Origin: Bosea beijingensis
GTDB lineage: Bacteria > Pseudomonadota > Alphaproteobacteria > Rhizobiales > Beijerinckiaceae
Direction: 5' to 3'
Assembly: GCF_030758975.1 (NCBI RefSeq)
Contig: NZ_CP132359.1
Coordinates: 4,726,505 to 4,790,504 of the forward strand
DNA length: 64,000 bases
Shown in pieces: positions 17,642 through 27,922 of this stretch. Made by a program: the position numbers and the translations under genes. Positions within the stretch are counted from its first letter, which is position 1. Each line of letters opens with the position of its first letter. Under the pieces are notes generated by a model. The model was not told the origin of the DNA, searched no databases, and saw only the letters and a list, made by a program, of their open reading frames with translations.

Positions 17642-17671
17642 GATGCAGACAATGTCAAGATTGTATGCATC
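17642..17671. promoter_or_regulatory. Strong 12-base dyad upstream of the DUF983 gene
   Basis: GATGCAGACAAT (17642-17653) and ATTGTATGCATC (17660-17671) are inverted complements with one mismatch around a 6-base spacer. It sits 60 bases upstream of the DUF983 start. The ATTGTATGC core is shared with the GntR site at 42392-42403; half-sites also resemble those at the MocR-type gene start. A GntR-superfamily operator is likely. Confidence 0.55.
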
Positions 17672-17709
17672 TTAGCTGACTGCCTGCGCGGATCGGTCGC
17701 GGGCCTTTC

Positions 17710-19107
17710 TCAGATATGCAGCGCGTGACCCAGCGCCTTCATCGCGGCTTCCGGAAAAGCCTCGCCCAGCGTCGGATGGGCGTGGATCGTGCCGGCGATA
17801 TCCTGCAGCGTCGCGCCCATCTCGATCGCGAGCCCGAAGGCCGCCGACAATTCCGAGACGCCTGAGCCCACCGCCTGGATGCCGAGCACCAGATCGCTGC
17901 CGGCCTGCGCGACGACGCGGACGAAGCCCGCCTCGGCATGGCGGGTCATGGCCCGGCCGTTGGCGGCGAAGGGGAACTGGCCGATCTTGAGCTCGTGGCC
18001 GGCGCGCTTGGCCTCGTCGGGCGAAAGGCCGACCGAGACGATCTCGGGATCAGTGAAGCAGATCGCCGCGATGCCGCGCTTGTCCCAGGCGCGCGGCAGG
18101 CCGGCGACGATCTCCGCCACCATCTCGCCCTGCGCCATGGCGCGATGCGCCAGCATCGGCTCGCCGGTCACGTCGCCGATGGCATAGATGCCGCGCATCG
18201 CGGTCTCGCAACGCTCGCCGATGCGGATGAAGCGGCCATCCATGTCGAGCACGAGGTTCTCAAGCCCGAGCTCGTCCGTGACCGGCTTGCGGCCGACAGT
18301 GACCAGGATCTTGTCGGCCGGCAGGCCGCGTTCCTTTCCGTCCGCCGTCTCGATGCGCAGGCCGTCGCCCTTGGGCGTGGGGCCGAGCGCCTTGGCGCCG
18401 GTCAACACCTCGACGCCGAGCGCGGTCAGGCGCTTGGAGATCGGGCCGGTCAGTTCGGCATCGTAGAGCGGCAGGATCTTGTCCTGCGCCTCGACGACGG
18501 TGACCTTGGCTCCGAGCTTGGCGAAGGCCGTGCCGAGTTCCAGCCCGATATAGCCGCCGCCGACCACGACGAGGCGCTTGGGCACCTCGGTCAGCGCCAG
18601 CGCGCCGGTCGAGGAAATGACGTTGCCGCCGAAGGGCAGGAAGGGCAGTTCGACCGGCGCCGAGCCGGTGGCGATGACGATGGCCTCGGCCTGGATCGTC
18701 TTCGGGCCGGTCTCAGTTTCGACAACGACGGTCTTGCCGTCGCGGAAGCGGGCCTTGCCATGGACGATCTTGACCTTGGCCTTGCGCAGCAGGCCGGCGA
18801 CGCCGTTGTTGAGGCGCTGGACGATGCCGTCCTTCCAGGCCACGGCCTGCTTGAGGTCGAGCTTCGGCTCGGCCGCGGTCAGGCCGAAGGGCGTCTTGCC
18901 GGCAGCGGCGTCAGTCGCCTTCTCGAATTCCTCAGCGACATGGATCATCGCCTTGGAGGGGATGCAGCCGACATTGAGGCAGGAACCGCCGAGCTTGGTG
19001 CTCTCGACGATGACGGTGTCGATGCCGAGCTGGCCGGCGCGGATGGCGCAGACATAGCCGCCGGGGCCGGCACCGATGACGAGGAGCTTGCAGGTGATCT
19101 CGGTCAT
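17710..19107 (-). CDS. lpdA: Dihydrolipoyl dehydrogenase (E3)
   Basis: FAD disulfide oxidoreductase regenerating lipoyl groups of the 2-oxoacid dehydrogenase complex with NAD. The 465-residue protein has the FAD motif GAGPGG (12-17), redox cysteines Cys43 and Cys48 in GGSCLNVGCIPSK, the NAD motif GGGYIGLELG, the second FAD motif YAIGDV, and the C-terminal active-site His444/Glu449 in HAHPTLGE. Last gene of the bkd operon, 10 bases after the E2 stop. Its place makes it the dedicated E3 (lpdV-like) of the branched-chain complex. Confidence 0.96.
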   Translation of the reverse strand: MTEITCKLLVIGAGPGGYVCAIRAGQLGIDTVIVESTKLGGSCLNVGCIPSKAMIHVAEEFEKATDAAAGKTPFGLTAAEPKLDLKQAVAWKDGIVQRLNNGVAGLLRKAKVKIVHGKARFRDGKTVVVETETGPKTIQAEAIVIATGSAPVELPFLPFGGNVISSTGALALTEVPKRLVVVGGGYIGLELGTAFAKLGAKVTVVEAQDKILPLYDAELTGPISKRLTALGVEVLTGAKALGPTPKGDGLRIETADGKERGLPADKILVTVGRKPVTDELGLENLVLDMDGRFIRIGERCETAMRGIYAIGDVTGEPMLAHRAMAQGEMVAEIVAGLPRAWDKRGIAAICFTDPEIVSVGLSPDEAKRAGHELKIGQFPFAANGRAMTRHAEAGFVRVVAQAGSDLVLGIQAVGSGVSELSAAFGLAIEMGATLQDIAGTIHAHPTLGEAFPEAAMKALGHALHI

Positions 19108-19117
19108 GGCACGCTCC

Positions 19118-20431
19118 TCAGATGTCCACGAAGAGCGTGGCTGGGTTCTCCAGCAGCTCCTTCAGCCGCTGCACGAAGACGGCGGCGTCCCAGCCATCGA
19201 TGACGCGGTGGTCGAAGCTGGAGGAGAGGTTCATCATCTTGCGCGGCACGAAGGTGGTGCCGTCCCAGACCGGGCGCACGACCATCTTGTTGACGCCGAC
19301 GATGGCGACTTCCGGATAGTTGATCACCGGCGTTGTCGCGATGCCGCCGAGCGCACCTAGCGAGGTGATGGTGATGGTCGAGCCAGTGAGTTCGTCACGG
19401 GTTGCAGTGCCGTCGCGGCCGCGCTCGGCGAGGCGGGAGAGCTCGATGCCGCAGCCCCAGAGATCGCGCGCCTCGGCATGTTTCACCACCGGCACGATCA
19501 GGCCGGTCGGCGTCTGCGTGGCGATACCGATATTGATCGCGGCATGCTGGCGCACGATCCCGGCATCGTCGTCATAGAGCGCGTTCAGCGCCGGCTGCTC
19601 AGCGAGTGCCTTGACCATGGCGCGCATCAGGAAGGGCAGCAGGGTCAGCTTCGGCCGCTCCGGCGTCGGCTTCTTGTTCAGCGTCGCGCGCAAATCCTCC
19701 AGCGGCGAGACGTTCACCTCCTCGACGATGGTGATGTGCGGGATGCGCGATTTCGACAGCGCCATCTTCTCGGCGATGCGACGGCGCAGGCCGACGACCT
19801 TGACCTCGGTGACGGCACTCTGCTCGACGAGCCCGCCGCCGCGCGCCGGTTCGGGGCCGCGCAGCAGGAAGGCTTCGATATCCTGATGGGTGATGCGCCC
19901 GGCCGGGCCCGTGCCCTGGACCTGACGCAGATCGACCCCGGCCTCACGCGCCTTGAGGCGCACGGCCGGCGAGGCCAGCGGCTTCTCGCCCGGCGCGCGG
20001 CGCTGGGCGGGGGCGGCGGCACGCGAGGGCTTGGGAGCCGGCTGAGGTGGTGCGGCGGGCTTGGCCGTGGCCGCGTGTGCCGCAGGCTTTTCCGCCTTGG
20101 GCGGGGCCGGCGGCGCGGCTGGCTTGTCGGCCGGGGCTTCTTGCGCGCCCTCATCCGCGACGGATTGCTCCGCCGCCGCGCCGCCCTCCCCTGCAACCCT
20201 GAGCTTCACGATGGCCGAGCCGATCGCGACGGTGTCGCCGACCTCGGCGCCAACCCAGGTCACTTCGCCCTCGACCGGCGAGGGAATCTCCACCGTCGCC
20301 TTGTCGGTCATCACGGCGGCAAGCAGATCGTCCTCGCGGACGATGTCGCCGACCTTGACGTGCCACTCGACGAGCTCCGCCTCCGCGATGCCTTCGCCGA
20401 CATCCGGCAGCTTGATGATGCGCTCGGCCAT
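19118..20431 (-). CDS. bkdB: Branched-chain 2-oxoacid dehydrogenase E2 (acyltransferase)
   Basis: Dihydrolipoamide acyltransferase core of the branched-chain 2-oxoacid dehydrogenase complex. The 437-residue protein has one lipoyl domain with the lipoylated Lys44 in [11 protein letters not shown], an Ala/Pro-rich flexible linker (about 90-165), a peripheral-subunit-binding domain ([27 protein letters not shown]) and the catalytic domain ending in DHRVIDG with His408 and Asp412. Start at 20431 overlaps the E1beta stop by one base (TGATG). One lipoyl domain and this gene order fit BCKDH rather than pyruvate dehydrogenase. Confidence 0.94.
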   Translation of the reverse strand: MAERIIKLPDVGEGIAEAELVEWHVKVGDIVREDDLLAAVMTDKATVEIPSPVEGEVTWVGAEVGDTVAIGSAIVKLRVAGEGGAAAEQSVADEGAQEAPADKPAAPPAPPKAEKPAAHAATAKPAAPPQPAPKPSRAAAPAQRRAPGEKPLASPAVRLKAREAGVDLRQVQGTGPAGRITHQDIEAFLLRGPEPARGGGLVEQSAVTEVKVVGLRRRIAEKMALSKSRIPHITIVEEVNVSPLEDLRATLNKKPTPERPKLTLLPFLMRAMVKALAEQPALNALYDDDAGIVRQHAAINIGIATQTPTGLIVPVVKHAEARDLWGCGIELSRLAERGRDGTATRDELTGSTITITSLGALGGIATTPVINYPEVAIVGVNKMVVRPVWDGTTFVPRKMMNLSSSFDHRVIDGWDAAVFVQRLKELLENPATLFVDI

Positions 20432-21447
20432 CAGCGTGCCTCCATGATATCCAGCAGCGCCTGTCCGAGGCGGGCGGGGCCGGGGAAATAGTCCCATTCC
20501 TGCGCGTGCGGATAGGGCGTGTCCCAACCGGTGACGCGCATCACCGGCGCCTCCAGATGATAGAAGCAGTGCTCCTGCACCAAGGCAGCAAGCTCCCCGC
20601 CGAAGCCGGATGTGAGCGTCGCCTCGTGCAGCACAATGCAGCGGCCGGTCTTCTGGACCGAGGCGACGATCGCGTCGAGATCGAGCGGGACGAGCGTGCG
20701 CAGGTCGATGATTTCGGCGTCGATGCCAGTATCCTCGGCGGCGGCCAGCGCGACATGGACCATGGTGCCATAGGCGAGGATGGTGACGGCGGAGCCCTCG
20801 CGCCGCGTCACCGCCTTGCCGAGCGGCACGGTGTAATGGCCTTCCGGCACCTCGGCGAGCTCGTGCTTGGACCAGGCCGTGACCGGGCGGTCGTGATGGC
20901 CGTCGAAGGGGCCGTTATAAAGCCGCTTCGGCTCGAGGAATATCACCGGGTCGGGGTCCTCGATCGCCGCAATCAGCAGACCCTTGGCGTCATAGGGGTT
21001 GGACGGAACGATCGTCTTCAGGCCGGCGACATGGGTGAAGAGCGCTTCCGGGCTCTGGCTATGGGTCTGGCCGCCGAAGATACCGCCGCCGGTCGGCATG
21101 CGGATCACCAGCGGGCAGGTGAAGTCACCGGCCGAGCGATAGCGCAGGCGGGCGGCCTCCGAGACGATCTGGTCATAGGCCGGGTACATGTAGTCGGCGA
21201 ACTGGATCTCGACGCAGGGCTTGAGGCCATAGGAGGCCATGCCGATCGCCGTGCCGACGATGCCGGCCTCGCTGATCGGCGCATCGAAGCAGCGCGACAC
21301 CCCGTATTTCTGCTGGAGGCCGTGGGTGCAGCGGAAGACGCCGCCGAAGAAGCCGACATCCTCGCCGAAAACCACGACATCGTCGTCGCGGCCCATGGAG
21401 ACGTCCATGGCGGAGCGGATCGCCTCGATCATCGTCATCTTGGCCAT
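20431..21447 (-). CDS. bkdA2: Branched-chain 2-oxoacid dehydrogenase E1 beta
   Basis: Beta subunit of the thiamine-diphosphate-dependent E1 component; 338 residues. Family blocks: [39 protein letters not shown] (contains the conserved glutamate that activates the TPP ring), [21 protein letters not shown], and C-terminal [14 protein letters not shown]. The internal start at 21447 ([10 protein letters not shown]) is chosen because upstream residues overlap the E1alpha 3' end. Four bases separate it from the E1alpha stop and it shares TGATG with bkdB, so the genes are translationally coupled. Confidence 0.95.
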   Translation of the reverse strand: MAKMTMIEAIRSAMDVSMGRDDDVVVFGEDVGFFGGVFRCTHGLQQKYGVSRCFDAPISEAGIVGTAIGMASYGLKPCVEIQFADYMYPAYDQIVSEAARLRYRSAGDFTCPLVIRMPTGGGIFGGQTHSQSPEALFTHVAGLKTIVPSNPYDAKGLLIAAIEDPDPVIFLEPKRLYNGPFDGHHDRPVTAWSKHELAEVPEGHYTVPLGKAVTRREGSAVTILAYGTMVHVALAAAEDTGIDAEIIDLRTLVPLDLDAIVASVQKTGRCIVLHEATLTSGFGGELAALVQEHCFYHLEAPVMRVTGWDTPYPHAQEWDYFPGPARLGQALLDIMEAR

Positions 21448-21451
21448 GGCG

Positions 21452-22933
<1,482 letters not shown>

Positions 22934-22940
22934 TCATCCG

Positions 22941-23438
22941 ATGAACAAAAAGAGCCAGAATGGTCCTGCTCTCGATCTGATCGATCGCAAGATTCTCGCT
23001 GCATTGCGGGAGGACGGGCGGCTGACGACGCAGGCCCTGGCCGAGAAGGTGGGACTTTCGCCCTCGCCATGCTGGACGCGGGTAAAGCGCTTGGAGGAAT
23101 CCGGCGCGATCGAGAAATACGTCGCCCTGCTCGACCACAAGGCGCTCGGCTACAACAACATCGTCTTCGTCGAGATCACGCTCGACAAGCATGACGACAA
23201 GGTGCTCGACCAGTGCGGCGAGGCGCTGAGCCGGGCGCCGGAGGTGGTCGAAGCGCATCTCGTCACCGGCGAGTACGACTATCTCGCCAAGGTCGTGGTC
23301 AGCGGCACCGACCATTACGAGCGCTTCCTGCGCGGAACGATCTACCGCATTCCGGGCGTCAGGCAGACGCGGACGACCTTCGGCTTGAGGGCGCTGAAGC
23401 GGACGCTGTCGGTCGATCCGCTGAAGGTCGTGGGGTGA
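22941..23438 (+). CDS. bkdR: Lrp/AsnC-family regulator, likely BkdR
   Basis: 165-residue regulator with Lrp helix-turn-helix (LIDRKILAALREDGR, then LTTQALAEKVGLSPSPCWTR) and ligand domain (EAHLVTGEYDYLAKVVV, IYRIPGVRQTRTTF). Divergent from bkdA1 across about 230 bases, the same arrangement as BkdR in Pseudomonas, where branched-chain amino acids activate the bkd operon. The start at 22941 fits the standard Lrp N-terminus. The role is inferred from position and family. Confidence 0.92.
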   Translation: MNKKSQNGPALDLIDRKILAALREDGRLTTQALAEKVGLSPSPCWTRVKRLEESGAIEKYVALLDHKALGYNNIVFVEITLDKHDDKVLDQCGEALSRAPEVVEAHLVTGEYDYLAKVVVSGTDHYERFLRGTIYRIPGVRQTRTTFGLRALKRTLSVDPLKVVG

Positions 23439-23440
23439 GC

Positions 23441-23477
23441 GGCCGTCACGCTCGGGCTTGACCCGAGAATGACGGCC
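23441..23477. terminator. Perfect cruciform between convergent genes (family 2 repeat, copy B)
   Basis: GGCCGTCA pairs with TGACGGCC and, inside, CTCGGG pairs with CCCGAG around CTTGA. It starts two bases after the bkdR stop and lies 13 bases from the stop of the convergent LLM gene, so it may serve as a bidirectional terminator. The ends match the GTCA..TGAC pattern of repeat family 2. Confidence 0.6.
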
Positions 23478-23489
23478 TCCAGGAAGGCG

Positions 23490-24521
23490 TCAGGCCAGCA
23501 TCTCCCGCACCAGCGGCACGACCTTCTCGCCGTAGAGCCGGATGCACTCCATCGCCTTCTCATGCGCCAGCGGGCCGGCGCTGTACTTGAGCTGGAAGCG
23601 GGCGATGCCCAGTCCCTTGGCGGTAGCAGTGATCTTGCGGGCCACCGTTTCCGGCGAGCCGAGATAGAGCGAGCCGCGCGCGACCTCCTGCTCGAACTCG
23701 TCGCGGCCCATCGGCGGCCAGCCGCGCTCGGCGCCGATGCGATCGCGCATCTGCTTGTAGGCCGGGAAGAACTCCTCCCTGGCCTGCTCGTCGGTCGCCG
23801 CGACATAGCCCGGCGAATGCACGCCGACGGGCTTGGCCGGCTTGCCGATCTGGCCATAGGCGCGATGGTACAAATCCACGAACGGCTTGAAGCGCAAGGG
23901 ATCGCCGCCGATGATGGCGAGCATCAAAGGCAGGTCGTAGCGCACCGCGCGCACCACCGATTCCGGGCTGCCGCCGACGCCGATCCAGGTCTTGAGCGGA
24001 CCGTTCTCCACCGGCGGGTAAACGAGTTGGTCCTTCAGCGGCGGTCGGGTCGAGCCCTGCCAGGTCAACGGCTCCTGCGGCAGCAGGCCGGCGAAGAGAT
24101 CGAGCTTCTCCTCGAACAGCTTCTCGTAATCGCGCAGGTCGAGCCCGAAGAGCGGGAAGGACTCGGTGAAGGAGCCGCGCCCCAGAATGACCTCGGCGCG
24201 CCCGCTCGAGAGCGCATCGACCGTCGCGAAGCGCTGGAAGACGCGGATCGGATCGTCCGAGCTCAGCACGGTAACGGCCGAGCCGAGCTTGATCCGGCTG
24301 GTGCGCGTCGCCATGCCGGCCAGCACCGTCTCCGGCGAGGAGACCGCGAAATCGGCGCGGTGATGCTCGCCGACACCGATGAAATCGATGCCGACCTGGT
24401 CGGCCAGGACGGCTTCGTCGACGAGATCGCGGATCACCTGCGCATGCGGCAGCGGTTTGCCGTCCGCCCCGTTGGTGACGTCGCCGAAGGTGTCGAGCCC
24501 GAATTCCAGTTCCTGTGCCAT
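23490..24521 (-). CDS. LLM-class flavin-dependent oxidoreductase
   Basis: Luciferase-like monooxygenase-family protein of 343 residues, probably FMN-dependent. Recognisable blocks: MAQELEFGLDTFGDVT, VGIDFIGVGEHHRADFAVSS, RIKLGSAVTVLSSDDPIRVF, RAEVILGRGSFTESFPLFG and GVGGSPESVVRA. Met at 24521 is preferred over 24527 because CTCGGG six bases upstream then serves as a ribosome-binding site. Converges with bkdR, which is separate; divergent from the LysR gene of the formate locus by about 210 bases. Substrate unknown. Confidence 0.9.
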   Translation of the reverse strand: MAQELEFGLDTFGDVTNGADGKPLPHAQVIRDLVDEAVLADQVGIDFIGVGEHHRADFAVSSPETVLAGMATRTSRIKLGSAVTVLSSDDPIRVFQRFATVDALSSGRAEVILGRGSFTESFPLFGLDLRDYEKLFEEKLDLFAGLLPQEPLTWQGSTRPPLKDQLVYPPVENGPLKTWIGVGGSPESVVRAVRYDLPLMLAIIGGDPLRFKPFVDLYHRAYGQIGKPAKPVGVHSPGYVAATDEQAREEFFPAYKQMRDRIGAERGWPPMGRDEFEQEVARGSLYLGSPETVARKITATAKGLGIARFQLKYSAGPLAHEKAMECIRLYGEKVVPLVREMLA

Positions 24522-24730
24522 GATCATCCCGAGGCCGCGGCGCGACCTTTTGCCTGCCGGCCATCCCGGCCTCCGGGAGTTAGGGTCGGGATTGCCGCAG
24601 CGCAATTGTCAGGGCGTTGCCCCGCCAGCAACAGGCTGTTTGCAGGAATGCAACCGCCGCGCTTGCATCGCCCGCGCAAGCTGCCGATGCTCGGGCGCGC
24701 GGCGCTTTCCGCCGCCTCCGAGCCGACGCC

Positions 24731-25645
24731 ATGATCATTCGCCAGTTGGTCTATCTCGACGCGCTCGCCCGCGAGAAGCATTTCCGCCGCGCGGCCGAGG
24801 CCTGCCATGTCTCGCAGCCGACGCTCTCGGCTGCGATCGTGCAGCTCGAGGAGGAGCTCGGCGTGATGATCGTCGAGCGCGGGCGGCGCTTCCAGGGCTT
24901 CACCAAGGAGGGCGAGGTCGTGCTCGCCCATGCCCGGCGCATCCTCGCCGAAGCCGAGGTGATGAAGGATTCGATCGCGGAGCTGCGCGAGGGCATCTCC
25001 GGCCGGATCAGGCTCGGCGCGATCCCGACCGCGCTGCCGATGATCGCCCATATCACCGCGCCCTTCTCCGAGCGCTATCCGGCGGTGTCGCTGACCGTGC
25101 TGTCGCTGACCTCGCAGGAAATCCAGCAGGGCATCGACGATTTCGAGCTCGATGTCGGGCTGACCTATCTCGACAACGAGCCGCTCGACCGGGTGATCTC
25201 CAAGCCGATCTACCAGGAATCCTACGTCCTGCTCACGCGCGAGGACGGCCCGTTCGGCGCGCGCGACACCATCACTTGGGCCGAAGCAGCCGAGCAGAAG
25301 CTCTGCCTGCTCACCGGAGACATGCAGAACCGGCGCATCATCGACGGCATCTTCCGCTCGGTCGGCACCGCGCCGCGGCCGATGATCGAGACCAATTCGA
25401 TCTTCAATCTGTGCTCGCATGCCGGCATCCAGGGCGTCGCCAGCATCGTCTCGCTGCAATTGCTGGAATTCTTCGGCGTGCCCCTCGGCACGAAAGCGCT
25501 GTCGCTGGTCGAGCCTGAGGCGCAGCGCACGATCGGCCTGATCGTGGCGGACCGGCAGCCGGTGGCGCCGCTCGCGCGCAACCTCCTGATGATGACGAAG
25601 CCGGTCGCGGATGCCGGGCTGCCGCGACGGCCCATCATACGATAG
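24731..25645 (+). CDS. fdsR: LysR-family regulator of the formate dehydrogenase locus
   Basis: 304-residue LysR regulator upstream of, and in line with, fdsGBA. The helix-turn-helix is MIIRQLVYLDALAREKHFRR to about residue 60 (VSQPTLSAAIVQLEEELGV); the effector domain begins at RIRLGAIPTALPMIAHI. It belongs to the branch that includes OxyR-like and formate-responsive FdsR proteins. ATG at 24731 gives the standard N-terminus. The stop codon is inside an ATAG-N7-CTAT dyad, and a second such dyad lies before fdsG, supporting direct control of the operon. The fdsR name is by context and family, not by a decisive motif. Confidence 0.85.
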   Translation: MIIRQLVYLDALAREKHFRRAAEACHVSQPTLSAAIVQLEEELGVMIVERGRRFQGFTKEGEVVLAHARRILAEAEVMKDSIAELREGISGRIRLGAIPTALPMIAHITAPFSERYPAVSLTVLSLTSQEIQQGIDDFELDVGLTYLDNEPLDRVISKPIYQESYVLLTREDGPFGARDTITWAEAAEQKLCLLTGDMQNRRIIDGIFRSVGTAPRPMIETNSIFNLCSHAGIQGVASIVSLQLLEFFGVPLGTKALSLVEPEAQRTIGLIVADRQPVAPLARNLLMMTKPVADAGLPRRPIIR

Positions 25646-25659
25646 ACTTCGCCTATCGT
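25639..25659. promoter_or_regulatory. ATAG-N7-CTAT dyad 1 (LysR-type site)
   Basis: ACGATAG (25639-25645) and CTATCGT (25653-25659) are perfect complements around 7 bases. The core ATAG-N7-CTAT satisfies the LysR T-N11-A rule and equals the half-unit spacing of OxyR-type sites. It overlaps the last codons of the LysR gene. Confidence 0.6.
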
Positions 25660-25764
25660 CTTAGAAGCAGCGCAGCATTGTGCGGCGCAAAATCGCCTCG
25701 ACACGAAACTTTCAAGGCTACGCGACCCGTCAACACCACCCCAGCACCCTGACACCCCGCATAT

Positions 25765-25783
25765 TGATAGATAAAAACTATCA
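25765..25783. promoter_or_regulatory. ATAG-N7-CTAT dyad 2 (LysR-type site upstream of fdsG)
   Basis: TGATAG (25765-25770) and CTATCA (25778-25783) are perfect complements around ATAAAAA. It repeats the core of the dyad at 25639 and lies 90 bases before fdsG in an AT-rich, promoter-like stretch. Confidence 0.6.
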
Positions 25784-25873
25784 CTCATTCAAAAGAAACG
25801 ATTTGAAATCATTCCAGTTTCACTCTCCCCTCGCTTCAACGAGCGTCCGGCGAACCGGGCCTATGGAGGAAAG

Positions 25874-26350
25874 ATGGCGGCTTATCCGGCCTGGGATCAG
25901 GACAGCGCACGTATGATCGTCGCGGGGCTGGCGCATCTCGAAGGCGCCACGCTGCCGATGCTGCACGCCCTTCAGGATGAGTTCGGCTATGTCGACCCGC
26001 AGGCTGTGCCGCTGATCGCGGAGGCGCTGAACCTGTCGCGCGCCGAGGTCCATGGCGCGATCTCCTTCTATCACGACTTCAAGACGGCCCCGCAGCCGGC
26101 GCGCACGATCAAGCTCTGCCGCGCCGAGGCCTGCCAGGCTCTGGGCTGCGAAAGCGTCGTCGCAGAACTATCCGCCAAGCATGGCATCGCGGTCGATGAT
26201 CACCATGCTGGCGACGCCATCGTCGAAACGGTGTATTGTCTCGGCAATTGCGCGCTCGGGCCGTCCGCCCTGGTCGACGGCGAATTGATCGGGCGCGTCG
26301 ATGCCGCTCGCATCGCCGGGCTCTGCCAGCACGGAAGGGCGCATTCATGA
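25874..26350 (+). CDS. fdsG: NAD-dependent formate dehydrogenase gamma subunit
   Basis: NuoE-like [2Fe-2S] subunit of the cytosolic formate dehydrogenase; passes electrons toward FMN. 158 residues with the thioredoxin-like [2Fe-2S] ligands Cys82, Cys87, Cys122 and Cys126 (LCRAEACQ and YCLGNCALGP). The helical N-terminal part (LPMLHALQDEFGYVDPQA) is the family norm. GGAGGAAAG just upstream is a strong ribosome-binding site. Stop overlaps fdsB start (ATGA). First gene of fdsGBA-fdhD-fdsD. Confidence 0.95.
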   Translation: MAAYPAWDQDSARMIVAGLAHLEGATLPMLHALQDEFGYVDPQAVPLIAEALNLSRAEVHGAISFYHDFKTAPQPARTIKLCRAEACQALGCESVVAELSAKHGIAVDDHHAGDAIVETVYCLGNCALGPSALVDGELIGRVDAARIAGLCQHGRAHS

Positions 26351-27912
26351 GCGCCAACCCGGTTCGCATCTTCGTTCCCATCGACGCCGCCGCCCTGTCG
26401 GTCGGCGCGGAAGCTGTCGCGCAGGCTATCGCCAGCGAGGCTGCGGCGCGCGGACTTGCCGTCGAGATCGTCCGCAACGGCTCGCGCGGCATGCTCTGGC
26501 TGGAGCCGATGGTCGAGGTCGAGACGGCCGAGGGCCGTATCGGTTACGGGCCGGCCACGGCGAAGGATGTGCCTGCGCTCTTCGACGCCGGCTTCGCTTC
26601 GGGCGGCGCCCATGCCTTGCGCCTCGGCAAGACCGAAGAGCTCGACTGGATGAAGCGCCAGCAGCGCCTCACCTTCGAGCGCGTCGGCGTCACCGACCCG
26701 CTCTCGATCGCCGATTACCGCGCCCATGGCGGCTTCAAGGGGCTGGAGAAGGCGCTGGCCCTGACCGGCGGCGAGATCGTCGATGCTGTGAAGGCGTCCG
26801 GCCTGCGCGGTCGCGGCGGGGCGGGTTTCCCGACCGGGATCAAGTGGAAGACCGTCCACGACGCCAAGGCCGAGCAAAAATACATCGTCTGCAATGCCGA
26901 CGAGGGCGATAGTGGCACCTTCGCCGACCGCATGCTGTTCGAAGGCGACCCCTATCTCGTGATCGAGGGCATGACGATCGCGGCGATCGCGGTCGGCGCA
27001 ACGCGCGGCTATATCTATCTGCGCTCGGAATATCCGCATGCCCATCGCACGCTTCAGCGCGCCATCCTGAAGGCCGAAGCCGCCGGGCTGATCGGCGCCT
27101 CGGTGCTGGGTTCGCAGCATGCCTTCCATCTCGAAGTCAGGCTTGGTGCCGGCGCCTATATCTGCGGTGAGGAGACCTCGCTGCTCGAAAGCCTCGAAGG
27201 CAAGCGCGCCATCGTCCGGGCCAAGCCGCCGCTGCCGGCCTTGCAGGGCCTTTTCGGCAAGCCGACCGTCGTCAACAACGTGCTCTCCTTCGCGGCCGTG
27301 CCCTGGATCATGGATCATGGTGCGCAGGCCTATGCCGATTACGGCATGGGCCGCTCGCGCGGCACGCTGCCGATCCAGCTCGGCGGCAACGTCAAGCGCG
27401 GCGGGCTGATCGAACTCGCTTTCGGCATCACGCTCCGCGAGATCATCGAGGATATGGGCGGCGGCACGCTGTCGGGCCGGCCGATCCGGGCCGTGCAGGT
27501 CGGTGGGCCGCTCGGCGCCTATCTCACCGCCGAGCAACTCGATGTGCAGATGGACTACGAGGCGCTCGCTTCCATGCGCGCGATGCTCGGCCATGGCGGC
27601 ATCGTGGTGTTCGACGACAGCGTCGACATGGCGAAGCAAGCGCGTTTCGCCTTCGAATTCTGCGCCAAGGAATCCTGCGGCAAGTGTACGCCCTGCCGCA
27701 TCGGCGCGACGCGCGGCGTCGAGACGATGGATCGCATCATCGCCGGCGCCGAAATCCCTAAGAACATCGCCGTGCTGCGCGATCTCTCGAAGCTGATGAC
27801 CGATGCCTCGCTCTGCGCCATGGGCGGATTGACCCCCATGCCGGTGCTGAGCGCGCTGAACCATTTCCCCGAGGATTTCGACCGTCCTCCGCTGCCTCTG
27901 GCGGCCGAGTGA
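26347..27912 (+). CDS. fdsB: NAD-dependent formate dehydrogenase beta subunit
   Basis: NuoF-like flavoprotein that reduces NAD; 521 residues. A short N-terminal ferredoxin-like region (RIFVPIDAAALSVGAEAV) precedes the NADH/FMN domain: GLRGRGGAGFPTGIKW, CNADEGDSGTFADR, and YIYLRSEYPHAHRTLQRAI. The [4Fe-4S] ligands are in ESCGKCTPCRIG plus a later SLCAMGG cysteine. Start overlaps fdsG stop by ATGA. Together with fdsG and fdsA it forms the diaphorase plus formate-oxidising module. Confidence 0.95.
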   Translation: MSANPVRIFVPIDAAALSVGAEAVAQAIASEAAARGLAVEIVRNGSRGMLWLEPMVEVETAEGRIGYGPATAKDVPALFDAGFASGGAHALRLGKTEELDWMKRQQRLTFERVGVTDPLSIADYRAHGGFKGLEKALALTGGEIVDAVKASGLRGRGGAGFPTGIKWKTVHDAKAEQKYIVCNADEGDSGTFADRMLFEGDPYLVIEGMTIAAIAVGATRGYIYLRSEYPHAHRTLQRAILKAEAAGLIGASVLGSQHAFHLEVRLGAGAYICGEETSLLESLEGKRAIVRAKPPLPALQGLFGKPTVVNNVLSFAAVPWIMDHGAQAYADYGMGRSRGTLPIQLGGNVKRGGLIELAFGITLREIIEDMGGGTLSGRPIRAVQVGGPLGAYLTAEQLDVQMDYEALASMRAMLGHGGIVVFDDSVDMAKQARFAFEFCAKESCGKCTPCRIGATRGVETMDRIIAGAEIPKNIAVLRDLSKLMTDASLCAMGGLTPMPVLSALNHFPEDFDRPPLPLAAE

Positions 27913-27922
27913 GGAGGCCAGA

